This document shows positions 51,259 to 59,092 of a stretch of 64,000 nt of DNA, in pieces. The stretch is from UBA9980 sp964436235 (GTDB lineage: Bacteria; Muiribacteriota; UBA9980): positions 13,031-77,030 of the forward strand of contig CAYTCW010000003.1 in the NCBI GenBank assembly GCA_964436235.1, in the 5' to 3' direction. Positions within the stretch are counted from its first letter, which is position 1, and each line of letters opens with the position of its first letter. The notes beneath the pieces are model-generated. The model did not search any database, had not been told where the DNA came from, and was given only the letters and a program-made list of their open reading frames with translations. The position numbers and the translations under genes are program-made.

Positions 51259-52083
51259 TTATTTCGTCTTTTTTTTCTTGAACGGCGGAAAGTCTTCGTC
51301 GTCGCCTGCGCCCTGCTCTTCTTCTTCTTCGAACTCGCTTTCGGCGGGTTCTTCTTCATAGCTGAAATCGCCGCGCGAGTCATCTTCTACTTCGTCAATT
51401 TCTTCTTCGGCTGAAGTTTCTTCATCTTCTTTTTCTTCTTCGAAACTTTCCTTTTCAATCGAAAGGTCTTCGTATCCTTCTTCGCGCACTACGCCTTCGG
51501 CGATTATCGCGCCGGATTTTATTTCAGCGCCGTTAGCGACCTTTATCTTGAATTCGTCGGGTATTTCGTAAGCTACGGCATTTTGAAGCACTTCTACGAA
51601 CTCGACTTTTTTAATGCGGTCCCTGTCGCTTTCAGGAGTAGCAAAAGCGTATTTAATTATACCGTAAAAAGGCGAGACTACTTTCGCTAAAGCCTGACCG
51701 GGCTTAACTTTTTCGTTTTCTTCAACTAAAACGATGAAATTTTTATCTATATCGTATTCTTTGACTATATTCTTTTTGGTGACTATGATCTTATTCTTTT
51801 TAAGACTCGCGATTCCATCGATTTCTGAATAAATTGTAGCGACGTCGCCGCCTTCTTCGATCTCTTCGCCGTGCTGGCAATGAAAAACCAAAGCCAAACG
51901 CGACTTTAACGCATATTTAACCGGCGCGGCGAAATTCAATTTAAACGCGCTTTCTTTCTTCTGGCGGTTGGAAACGAATATCATACCGCCTGGCAATAAA
52001 ACCCTTTTCAATTTATTCGTCTTGATCTGAAAATATTCGACGATACCGCTTACTTCAGAACGAATAGAAATCAGGTCTTTCAT
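51259..52083 (-). CDS. Acidic protein resembling an RNA polymerase beta-prime hybrid-motif module
   Basis: 274 residues, no named family. Residues 1-190 are beta-rich with G-V and KPGQ turns: RSEVSGIVEYFQ, EGGDVATIYSEIDGIASLKKNKIIV, EYDIDKNFIVLVEENEKVKPGQALAKVVSPFYGIIKY, ANGAEIKSGAIIAEG. This resembles the sandwich-barrel hybrid motifs in the beta-prime subunit (RpoC), where similar wording (an IVI strand, then VxDGxKVKPGQxLAxW) occurs. Residues 200-265 are almost entirely Glu/Asp, and the end is FKKKKTK. A biotinyl/lipoyl-like or barrel-sandwich hybrid protein is the other reading, though no modified-lysine motif is seen. It has its own promoter and Shine-Dalgarno (AGGGAGGG). An acidic tail suggests interaction with basic proteins or nucleic-acid machinery. 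Confidence 0.6.
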   Translation of the reverse strand: MKDLISIRSEVSGIVEYFQIKTNKLKRVLLPGGMIFVSNRQKKESAFKLNFAAPVKYALKSRLALVFHCQHGEEIEEGGDVATIYSEIDGIASLKKNKIIVTKKNIVKEYDIDKNFIVLVEENEKVKPGQALAKVVSPFYGIIKYAFATPESDRDRIKKVEFVEVLQNAVAYEIPDEFKIKVANGAEIKSGAIIAEGVVREEGYEDLSIEKESFEEEKEDEETSAEEEIDEVEDDSRGDFSYEEEPAESEFEEEEEQGAGDDEDFPPFKKKKTK

Positions 52084-52112
52084 TTTATCCCTCCCTGACT
52101 TTTTTTTTGCCT

Positions 52113-52141
52113 ATAATACCTAAACATTGAAATAGAGTCAA
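52113..52141 (-). promoter_or_regulatory. Sigma-70-type promoter for the acidic hybrid-motif protein
   Basis: On the minus strand: TTGACT (52141-52136), 17 bp, TATTAT (52118-52113). The start site near 52106 leaves about 22 nt before the ATG at 52083. The rest of the gap to alaS contains a short GCTT/AAGC hairpin with T run near 52180-52202, possibly the alaS terminator. Confidence 0.7.
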
Positions 52142-52262
52142 GCTTTTTTTTATTTTTATTAAACTTTTGAAAAAATACTAAAAAACGCTTCGCTTTAAGC
52201 ATTACATCACGGTTATTATTGAATTAAAGGACCCGGGAATATAACTAATATAACGGACGCCG

Positions 52263-54929
52263 TTAATCGAGCGTAGCGCCCTGCTTCGGACTGAGCGCGG
52301 CCGTTAAATTTTTAGCGGCGTATTTCAACGCTTCGGCGACTTTTTCGGGATCTTTGCCTCCGGCCATGGCCATATTCGGCTTTCCGCCGCCGCCGCCGCC
52401 GCATATTTTAGCGACCTCGCCGATGAGCTTTCCTACATGTATTCCGGCTTTAACCGCATCGTCGGAGGCTTTTCCGGCAAAAATAACTTTCGGATCGACC
52501 TTCGAAGATAAAATAACGACGCCGCTTTTGACGCGCTCGAGCAAGATGTCGCAAACTCCGCGCAGATCTTCGTCGCCAAGGCCGTCGAGCGTCGAAACGA
52601 TAACTTTATAACCGCCTATCGCGTGCGCGTTATCCGCCAAAGTTTTAGCCTTGATGGTAGCCAGCTGGCGTTTTAAAGAAGTATTTTCTTTTTCGGCATT
52701 TTTAAAAGCGGCCTGCATTTTGTTTATGGCGTCTTCGACCTCTACTACGGGACACTTCAACTGCGAAGATATGTTTTTGACTTTATCTTCGACTTCCTTC
52801 AAATAGTTCAAAGCTTCATCGGCCACTAAGGCTTCTATACGACGCACACCGGCCGCTAAGGCCGTTTCCGACAATATTTTAATCAGGCCTATCTGGCCGG
52901 AATTTGAAACGTGAGTGCCGCCGCACAATTCTTTTGAATAATTGCCAACGGAAACTACGCGGACCTTATCGCCGTATTTTTCATCAAAAAGAGCCGTGGC
53001 GCCTTCTTTTTGCGCTTCATCGAGAGTGGATATTTTAGTTGCGACACCTGAGCAGCCGCGAATTACCTCGTTGACCTTATTTTCAACGGCCTGAAGCACG
53101 CCGGTATCGACGGCCTCGAAATGGGTAAAATCAAAACGAAGGCGGCCGGGCTCGACTTTAGAACCGGCCTGCTTTACATGCTCGCCGAGAGCGCTTCGAA
53201 GAGCTGCGTGTAAAATATGAGTCGCCGTATGCGCGGCGCGTATTTTTAAACGCAAAGAATCATTGACTTTAGCCGTAACTTTATCGCCGGTTTTAACGCC
53301 GCCGGAAATCACTTTACAAATATGCGAAAAAAGCGGCGGGCACGGTTTATAAGTAGAAGAAACCTCGAGCGCCGCGTTATCGTTGAATATCGCTCCGCCG
53401 TCGCCGATCTGACCGCCGGATTCGGCATAAAACGGCGTTTTATCGAGAATTATTTCAACCTGGTCGCCGAGTGCCGCGCTATCCACTTTGACGCCGTCTT
53501 TAGACATGAAAACGATTACGGCCGGAGACTCTTCACAATCGTAACCTACGAACTCCGTCTTTAAATTCTTAGAAAGCGGCTCGTCGTATAAAGCCCCTGA
53601 CGCCCCTTCTTTCGCGGCGCTTATATGCGACGATTTGGCGCGGGCGCGCTCACGCTGGCCTTCCATAGCCGTTTTGAACTCTTCAACGTTGACCGATATA
53701 TTTTTTTCTTTAGCTATTTCAAGAGTCAACTCGAGAGGAAAACCGTAAGTATCAAAAAGCATGAAAGCCTCGCCGCCGGATATTTCTTCTTTATTTTCAA
53801 TCTTTTTAGCTATCATATCGTCGAGAAGGCGGCAGCCGTGATCGAGGGTTTGCTGGAATTTATCTTCCTCCGCCTTGACCATTTTCGTAAGCGATTCTCT
53901 CTGGCGTGTGATTTCGGGGTAGCCGTTCTTCAATATCGACATAACCACCGCTACGAGCTTATGCATGAAAGACGAATTAATTCCGAGCAGCTTGCCATGG
54001 CGGATAGCGCGTCTCATCAGCCTTCTTATTACATAACCCCGCCCTTCGTTTGAAGGAAAAATACCGTCGGCCATTGCGATGGTAACCGCGCGGGCATGAT
54101 CGGCTATTATTCTGAAGGAAATATCTTTATCTTCGTAATAACCGTAATCGACGCTGGACATATCTTCGATAAATGTTATGATAGGCCTTATCAGGTCGGT
54201 GTCGAAATTGGTCGTAACGCCCTGTGCGATAGACGCTACGCGTTCGAGGCCCATGCCGGTGTCTATATTTTTACGGGGCAGCGGTTCGAGCGTGCCGTCT
54301 TCTTTACGGTCATACTGGGTAAAAACTAAGTTCCAGAATTCTATATAGCGGTCGCAGCTGCACCCTACGAAGCAATCTGGCTTTTTACAGCCGCGCGCCG
54401 CGCCCATATCGATATAAATTTCTGAACAAGGGCCGCAGGGGCCGGTATCGCCCATTTTCCAGAAATTGTCCTTCTCGCCGAGACGGACTATTTTTTTCGG
54501 GTCTAAGCCGATTTCTTTATGCCATATATCATAGGTTTCTTCATCATTTTCGAATATTGAAACGTAAAGGCGGGACTGGTCGAATTTCAACACATCGGTA
54601 ACGAACTCCCACGCCCAGCTTATAGCTTCGCGCTTAAAATAATCGCCGAAAGAAAAATTACCGAGCATTTCAAAAAAGGTCTGGTGGCGCGAAGTGCGCC
54701 CGACGCTTTCCAGATCGGTTTCGCGCAGGCATTTCTGGCATGAAGCCGCGCGGCGGTTATCGTCGGTAAGTCCCTTGCCGAAAAACTGGTCTTTAAAAGG
54801 CACCATGCCGGCCGAAGTGAATAGAAGCGTTGAATCGCCATGCGGTATAAGGGAGGCCGAAGGTTTTATCTGATGGTTTTTTTTCTTGAAAAAATTTAAA
54901 AACTCGCGTCTTATTGAATCGCCGTTCAT
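52263..54929 (-). CDS. alaS: Alanyl-tRNA synthetase
   Basis: 888 residues, full length. Class II catalytic core with TSAGMVPFKDQFFG, RTSRHQTFFEMLGNFSFGDYFKREAI (motif 2 region, about 55-85) and EIWNLVFTQYDR-type segments. The editing domain has the zinc motif HTATHILHAALR and CGGTHVSNSG. The C-terminal oligomerisation domain ends with the glycine-rich GGGGGGKPNMAMAGG. It charges tRNA-Ala with alanine and clears mischarged Ser and Gly. Start ATG 54929 follows AAGGAG. Its promoter is at 54994-55022; the leader (about 55 nt) is too short for a T-box. Cys-rich CKKPDCFVGCSCD near residue 185 is an extra metal-binding-like insert common in some phyla. Confidence 0.98.
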   Translation of the reverse strand: MNGDSIRREFLNFFKKKNHQIKPSASLIPHGDSTLLFTSAGMVPFKDQFFGKGLTDDNRRAASCQKCLRETDLESVGRTSRHQTFFEMLGNFSFGDYFKREAISWAWEFVTDVLKFDQSRLYVSIFENDEETYDIWHKEIGLDPKKIVRLGEKDNFWKMGDTGPCGPCSEIYIDMGAARGCKKPDCFVGCSCDRYIEFWNLVFTQYDRKEDGTLEPLPRKNIDTGMGLERVASIAQGVTTNFDTDLIRPIITFIEDMSSVDYGYYEDKDISFRIIADHARAVTIAMADGIFPSNEGRGYVIRRLMRRAIRHGKLLGINSSFMHKLVAVVMSILKNGYPEITRQRESLTKMVKAEEDKFQQTLDHGCRLLDDMIAKKIENKEEISGGEAFMLFDTYGFPLELTLEIAKEKNISVNVEEFKTAMEGQRERARAKSSHISAAKEGASGALYDEPLSKNLKTEFVGYDCEESPAVIVFMSKDGVKVDSAALGDQVEIILDKTPFYAESGGQIGDGGAIFNDNAALEVSSTYKPCPPLFSHICKVISGGVKTGDKVTAKVNDSLRLKIRAAHTATHILHAALRSALGEHVKQAGSKVEPGRLRFDFTHFEAVDTGVLQAVENKVNEVIRGCSGVATKISTLDEAQKEGATALFDEKYGDKVRVVSVGNYSKELCGGTHVSNSGQIGLIKILSETALAAGVRRIEALVADEALNYLKEVEDKVKNISSQLKCPVVEVEDAINKMQAAFKNAEKENTSLKRQLATIKAKTLADNAHAIGGYKVIVSTLDGLGDEDLRGVCDILLERVKSGVVILSSKVDPKVIFAGKASDDAVKAGIHVGKLIGEVAKICGGGGGGKPNMAMAGGKDPEKVAEALKYAAKNLTAALSPKQGATLD

Positions 54930-54993
54930 CTAATATTCTCCTTAAAACATAAAAATAAATATATTTTGTGCTTACGCTTAATAATTCGAGGAT

Positions 54994-55022
54994 ATTTTAT
55001 CAAATAACAGGCAATTTGTCAA
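54994..55022 (-). promoter_or_regulatory. Sigma-70-type promoter for alaS
   Basis: On the minus strand: TTGACA (55022-55017), 17 bp, TAAAAT (54999-54994). It lies 20-50 bp from the divergent promoter for the gene at 55081. Confidence 0.75.
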
Positions 55023-55041
55023 TTAAATCAAATTAAAGTTA

Positions 55042-55070
55042 TTTACATTTTATGCAAATTCTGGTATAAT
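55042..55070 (+). promoter_or_regulatory. Promoter abutting the zinc-ribbon gene
   Basis: TTTACA (55042-55047), 17 bp, TATAAT (55065-55070) with extended -10 TGG. The predicted start site near 55077 is four bases before ATG 55081, so the mRNA should be leaderless. The ATG at 55069 overlaps the -10 box and cannot be the start from this promoter. Confidence 0.7.
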
Positions 55071-55080
55071 GAGCGCCGTT

Positions 55081-55539
55081 ATGAACCCTAAAATCATAAA
55101 TTTAATTATACTCGTTTTGATGTTAATGATGATGCTTTCGGCATTCAATTATTTTCTTTCGCTTTTCTTTTCAAAAATAGGGCTTAGCGTTATCTTTTTA
55201 ATATGGCTTTTATACCAGATTTATAAAATGCGCAATCACGGCGGCCGTCACGCTAACAATAACACCTATTACGATCACATAAACACCTATACTTCCGGCG
55301 GCGGCTTCGAATATAAAAGGGGCGCGGGCGAAACTAAGGCCGGCATTATAACGCGCATCAAGGAATGGTTTCTGGAAAGAAAAAGGCTTTATCATTACGC
55401 TAAATTCAAAAAAAACTGGGAACTCATACAAAAAAAATACGCCATAGACATGCGCTGCCCTTACTGCGGTTCGGACCTTACCGTATTTAACGTTACCGGC
55501 GACGCTAAATGCAATTACTGTAAGAACAAACTGATATGA
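55081..55539 (+). CDS. Small membrane protein with C-terminal zinc ribbon
   Basis: 152 residues from ATG 55081 (see promoter). Two hydrophobic helices (about 4-22 and 26-45) at the N-terminus, a Gly/Asn/Tyr-rich linker (55-85), a basic helix (90-120) and a zinc ribbon at the end: CPYCGSDL then CNYCKNKL (four Cys in two CxxC knuckles). No named family. No Shine-Dalgarno is visible, consistent with a leaderless start. The adjacent gene 55625 also has an N-terminal zinc ribbon, and the two could work together; that is inference. It is divergent from alaS. Confidence 0.6.
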   Translation: MNPKIINLIILVLMLMMMLSAFNYFLSLFFSKIGLSVIFLIWLLYQIYKMRNHGGRHANNNTYYDHINTYTSGGGFEYKRGAGETKAGIITRIKEWFLERKRLYHYAKFKKNWELIQKKYAIDMRCPYCGSDLTVFNVTGDAKCNYCKNKLI

Positions 55540-55624
55540 ACCGGCGGCTGCGAGCTGGCGTTAAGCCATAACGGCTCAGGAGCTGATTTTCATAAATTAA
55601 AATTTACGGCGGGAGATGGTAATT

Positions 55625-56467
55625 TTGAATATTAAAACGGCGCTCGTTAAAACAATAATATTTTCAGCAGTTTTCGCTTTATTTATCACGGGCGCTCAGC
55701 CCGGCTGCTCATTCGCAAACGATTTATATAAACTATGCGCGAAATGCGGCCTGAAAGTCCCTAAAAGTGAGGACGGCATCAATAAATTCGATATCAATTT
55801 CTGCCCGGCCTGCGGAAACGACCTGAAAAAAACCGAGTTCATCGTCAAATCGGCCGGCGAAAAAGTGCTCGAGCTTATTAAACAAAAACGCCGCCAGATC
55901 GGCGACGTTCGTCAACTCAAGGCGTCGGAATGGGCGGATAAGGGTGAAACCAGCGAAGATAAAATTATGAAAATGGCCTGTTTTATTAATTCCATCGAGT
56001 TAGATAAAACTTCAGCGCGCGTTTATAACAACCTCGGCGTGCTCTATGACGAAAAACTGCTTATAAACGAAGCCATATCATGTTTTAGAAAGGCTGTCGA
56101 AATAGAACCTTCTTACGCCATAGCGATAAACAATTTAGCTAAATGTTTAGCCGATAATTCACGCATGGAAGACGCCTGCGGATATTACAAAAAAGCCATA
56201 GAACTTGAACCGGCTAATTCAATATTCCGCCGCAATTATGCCGAAGCCCTCTCCAAACTTAAAAAATTCGACGAAAGCATCGCCGAATATAATAAAGCCA
56301 TAGAACTCGACAAAACCGGCAATTCCACCAATATCGCGACTTTTAAGATCGACCTTATAACTAAGCGCCTGAAAGCCCCAACAGCGGAAATTTCCGCCTC
56401 GTCCGAACGGGCCGCCGGCGAGATCGATAAAAATAAAATCGAAACCAAACCTGTTAAAACGAAATAA
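55625..56467 (+). CDS. Exported zinc-ribbon TPR protein
   Basis: About 280 residues. The start is uncertain: ATG 55616 abuts the Shine-Dalgarno GGGAG, whereas TTG 55625 is 9 bp away and is preferred here. A signal peptide or anchor covers about residues 5-32 and ends near CSFAN. A zinc ribbon follows, LCAKCGLKV ... FCPACGND (about 37-67). Residues about 110-255 hold three or four TPRs: SARVYNNLGVLYDEKLLINEAISCFRKAVEIEP, YAIAINNLAKCLAD and SIFRRNYAEALSKLKKFDESIAEYNKAIELD. It lies 18 bp before the 8-oxoguanine deaminase and may be co-transcribed with it. A soluble scaffold or chaperone role is inference. Confidence 0.65.
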   Translation: MNIKTALVKTIIFSAVFALFITGAQPGCSFANDLYKLCAKCGLKVPKSEDGINKFDINFCPACGNDLKKTEFIVKSAGEKVLELIKQKRRQIGDVRQLKASEWADKGETSEDKIMKMACFINSIELDKTSARVYNNLGVLYDEKLLINEAISCFRKAVEIEPSYAIAINNLAKCLADNSRMEDACGYYKKAIELEPANSIFRRNYAEALSKLKKFDESIAEYNKAIELDKTGNSTNIATFKIDLITKRLKAPTAEISASSERAAGEIDKNKIETKPVKTK

Positions 56468-56484
56468 AAAGGAAGTGAAACGCC

Positions 56485-57891
56485 ATGACGAAAGGTATCA
56501 TAATTAAAAACGCTTACGCGACGGCGCTGTTAGACGAAAAAAACACCGTGCTCAAAAACGCGTCATTGCTCATAGAAGGCCGTGAAATAAAGAAAGTATA
56601 TACCGCCGAAGAAACCGCCGAAATTGAAAAATTAGCCGCCGGCGGCGAATATAAGGTAATAGACGGCGCCCGTAATCTCGTATTGCCCGGTTTTGTAAAC
56701 ACGCATCACCATTTCTACCAGATTTTAACCCGCAATATACCTAAAATGCAGGATGAAAAATTATTCGACTGGCTCGTAGATCTTTACGATATATGGGCGC
56801 TTCTTGACGAAGAATGGGTCCATTACAGCACTCTGGCGGCTATGGGCGAACTCGCGCTCACCGGCTGCACTGCTACTACCGATCATCATTACGTATTTCC
56901 GAAAGGCGGCGAATTTTTCATCGACACGCAATTTAAAGCTGCCGAACAGATCGGACTGCGCTTCCACGCCACGCGCGGTTCGATGTCGCGCTCTAAAAAA
57001 GACGGCGGACTGCCGCCCGACTCGGTAGTACAAACCGAAGACGAAATAATGCAGGACTGCGAAAGACTTATTAATAAATACCACGACACATCGAAACATT
57101 CCATGCGTAAATTAGCTCTCGCGCCATGCTCGCCCTTTTCGGTAACGCCGAAGCTTTTAGAAGAAACGGCTAAATTCGCCCGCGCGAAAAAAGTTAAAAT
57201 GCACACGCATCTATGTGAAACTAACGATGAAGACGACTATTGCTTAAAAACATATAAACTGCGCCCTATCGATTTCATGGAATCGGTCGGCTGGCTTGGA
57301 TCGGACGTCTGGTTCGCCCACTCGATTTACGTGAATGAAAAAGAGATCGAACGCATGGGTAAAACCGGCACCGGCGTGGCACATTGCCCGTCTTCAAACC
57401 TCCGCTTGGGTTCGGGCATAGCCCCCGTGCCTAAAATGCTCGAATGCGGCGTCCCGGTCGGAATCGCCGTTGACGGCTCCGCTTCTAACGATTCATCCGA
57501 CATGCTCGGCGAACTGCGAATGGCGATGTTAGTTCACCGCGTGGGTACTGGTGTTTCGGCCATGCCGGCTTCGAATGTATTCAAAATGGGCTGTCAGCAC
57601 GGAGCTAAAATACTCGATTTCAACACTTCCGGCGAAATAGCTCCCGGAATGGCCGCCGATATCATACTCTATGATCTGGATTCCATAGGCTACGTAGGCG
57701 CCCTGCACGACCCGCTCTCGTCGATTTTATTCGCCGGCTTCAACCACCGCGTGAACTACAATATTACAAACGGGAAAATAATCGTCGAAAAAGGCGTTTT
57801 AAAAACGGCCGACGAGCGCACCATTGTCGAAAACGGCAACAGGATAGCCGAAAGAATAGTCGATAGAAAAAAATATATAGATATCAGATAG
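56485..57891 (+). CDS. 8-oxoguanine deaminase-like amidohydrolase
   Basis: 468 residues. Amidohydrolase (TRZ/ATZ, subtype with one zinc) motifs: NTHHHFYQ (HxH, about 73-80), TTDHHYVFPKG (about 132), KMHTHLCETNDEDDY (about 237), VWFAHSIY (about 272) and AVDGSASNDSSDM (about 330, catalytic Asp). The phrases LTRNIPKMQDEKLFDWLVDLYDIWA match 8-oxoguanine deaminase and related hydroxyatrazine-type hydrolases. The former converts 8-oxoguanine to urate and ammonia; the latter is a common mislabel. It follows AAGGAAGTG. With DeoD it fits purine salvage or repair-product disposal. Other substrates in the same group (guanine-like, thio-purines) cannot be excluded. Confidence 0.85.
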   Translation: MTKGIIIKNAYATALLDEKNTVLKNASLLIEGREIKKVYTAEETAEIEKLAAGGEYKVIDGARNLVLPGFVNTHHHFYQILTRNIPKMQDEKLFDWLVDLYDIWALLDEEWVHYSTLAAMGELALTGCTATTDHHYVFPKGGEFFIDTQFKAAEQIGLRFHATRGSMSRSKKDGGLPPDSVVQTEDEIMQDCERLINKYHDTSKHSMRKLALAPCSPFSVTPKLLEETAKFARAKKVKMHTHLCETNDEDDYCLKTYKLRPIDFMESVGWLGSDVWFAHSIYVNEKEIERMGKTGTGVAHCPSSNLRLGSGIAPVPKMLECGVPVGIAVDGSASNDSSDMLGELRMAMLVHRVGTGVSAMPASNVFKMGCQHGAKILDFNTSGEIAPGMAADIILYDLDSIGYVGALHDPLSSILFAGFNHRVNYNITNGKIIVEKGVLKTADERTIVENGNRIAERIVDRKKYIDIR

Positions 57892-57940
57892 ATATCAAAC
57901 GAATATCCGGCATCCGCCAAATAAGCTGAAAATAATAATA

Positions 57941-57985
57941 ACGGCAGTTTATAAATGATTATAACAATAATTTATAAACCGCCGT
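57941..57985. terminator. Bidirectional terminator
   Basis: 57941-57956 (ACGGCAGTTTATAAAT) pairs with 57970-57985 with one A/C mismatch, around a 13-nt loop. A/T-rich flanks on both sides provide U-tracts. It lies between the convergent deaminase and Opp-type ATPase genes. Confidence 0.82.
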
Positions 57986-58006
57986 TTTATATTTTATTAT
58001 TGAAAG

Positions 58007-59092
58007 TTAAAAGTGACACCTGTAGTAATGGCCGCCGCCCGCGTTTTTAACCGGCGGCGCGTCGAAACATTCCGCGACCGCTTTATGACAGCGGTCCTTG
58101 AATTTGCAGCCCTTGATTTCAGTGAAAATAGAAGGCACGTTTCCGCCGATAACTCTAAGCGGTTTCGCCCGGCTGCCGGACTCCGGAAGAGATTCCATAA
58201 GACCTATCGTATAAGGGTTTTTAGGCGATCTGAAAATGTCGCGGGAAGGACCGCTTTCAACGATCGTGCCGCGGTACATTACGTAAACCTCATCGCACAC
58301 GTTAGCCACCACGCTCAGATCGTGCGTGATCAATATTATCGATGAATCGAACTTTTCACGGATATTGTATAAAAGAAATAATATCTGCTCCGACACGGTT
58401 ATATCTAAGGCAGTGGTCGGTTCGTCGGCGATTATAAGATCGGGGTTGTTCGCTAAGGCTATTGCAATAACTACGCGCTGGCGCATTCCGCCTGAAAGCT
58501 GGTGCGGATACATATCATAAACACGCGCGGGATCAGGCATTCCCGCTTTGGCGAGCATTTCTATCGAACGGGCCGTGATTTCGGCTTTCGATAGATCATG
58601 ATTTTTATTTTTTATGGTCTCTGCGATCTGACTGCCCGCCGTATAAACAGGATTCAACGAAGACATCGGCTCCTGAAAAATCATTGAAATTTTAGAGCCG
58701 CGGTATTTTTTCATGCCGTGATAATTTAAATCGAGCAGATTTTCGTGAGAATATTCGCCGTTTTCGCCTGAATAAAAATTAATTTCACCCGAAACCACTT
58801 CGGCGCCGCGCTCGGGGAGAAGGCCTATTATGGAACTGCCGAGAACCGTCTTCCCGCAGCCGCTCTCGCCTACAAGACCGACGATTTTTCCATGCGGTAT
58901 TTTAACGCTTATATCGTCTAAAACTACCCCGCGGCGGCCATTTTTATTAAAGGCTACCGTCAGAGAGTTAATATCGAGCAGCGACCTGCCGGCGTCCAAT
59001 CCGTCAGGTCTGGCTGAAAATGATTGCGCCGGCCTGTCTAACATAATCGTATTATTCACTTTTAATGAAATATTTAATTTTCTATCTTCCAT
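58007..59092 (-). CDS. Oligopeptide/dipeptide ABC transporter ATP-binding protein (OppD-like)
   Basis: 361 residues. Walker A GESGCGKTVLG (about 77-87), Q-loop IFQEPMSSLNPVYTAG (about 145), signature LSGGMRQRV (about 203), Walker B LIIADEPTTALD (about 222-233) and H-loop ITHDLS (about 256). The C-terminal oligopeptide-transporter domain has the usual CKFKDRCHKAV cysteines. An N-terminal extension (about 35 residues) is longer than usual. It overlaps the end of the substrate-binding-protein gene by 19 bp. Neither OppF nor the permeases OppB and OppC are present here, so the complete transporter must be assembled from elsewhere. OppD versus DppD cannot be told. Confidence 0.9.
   Translation of the reverse strand: MEDRKLNISLKVNNTIMLDRPAQSFSARPDGLDAGRSLLDINSLTVAFNKNGRRGVVLDDISVKIPHGKIVGLVGESGCGKTVLGSSIIGLLPERGAEVVSGEINFYSGENGEYSHENLLDLNYHGMKKYRGSKISMIFQEPMSSLNPVYTAGSQIAETIKNKNHDLSKAEITARSIEMLAKAGMPDPARVYDMYPHQLSGGMRQRVVIAIALANNPDLIIADEPTTALDITVSEQILFLLYNIREKFDSSIILITHDLSVVANVCDEVYVMYRGTIVESGPSRDIFRSPKNPYTIGLMESLPESGSRAKPLRVIGGNVPSIFTEIKGCKFKDRCHKAVAECFDAPPVKNAGGGHYYRCHF

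Noticed and set aside
54930..54994. Possible T-box leader for alaS
   Set aside because: The leader from the predicted start site is about 60 nt, with no terminator/antiterminator pair and no T-box sequence.
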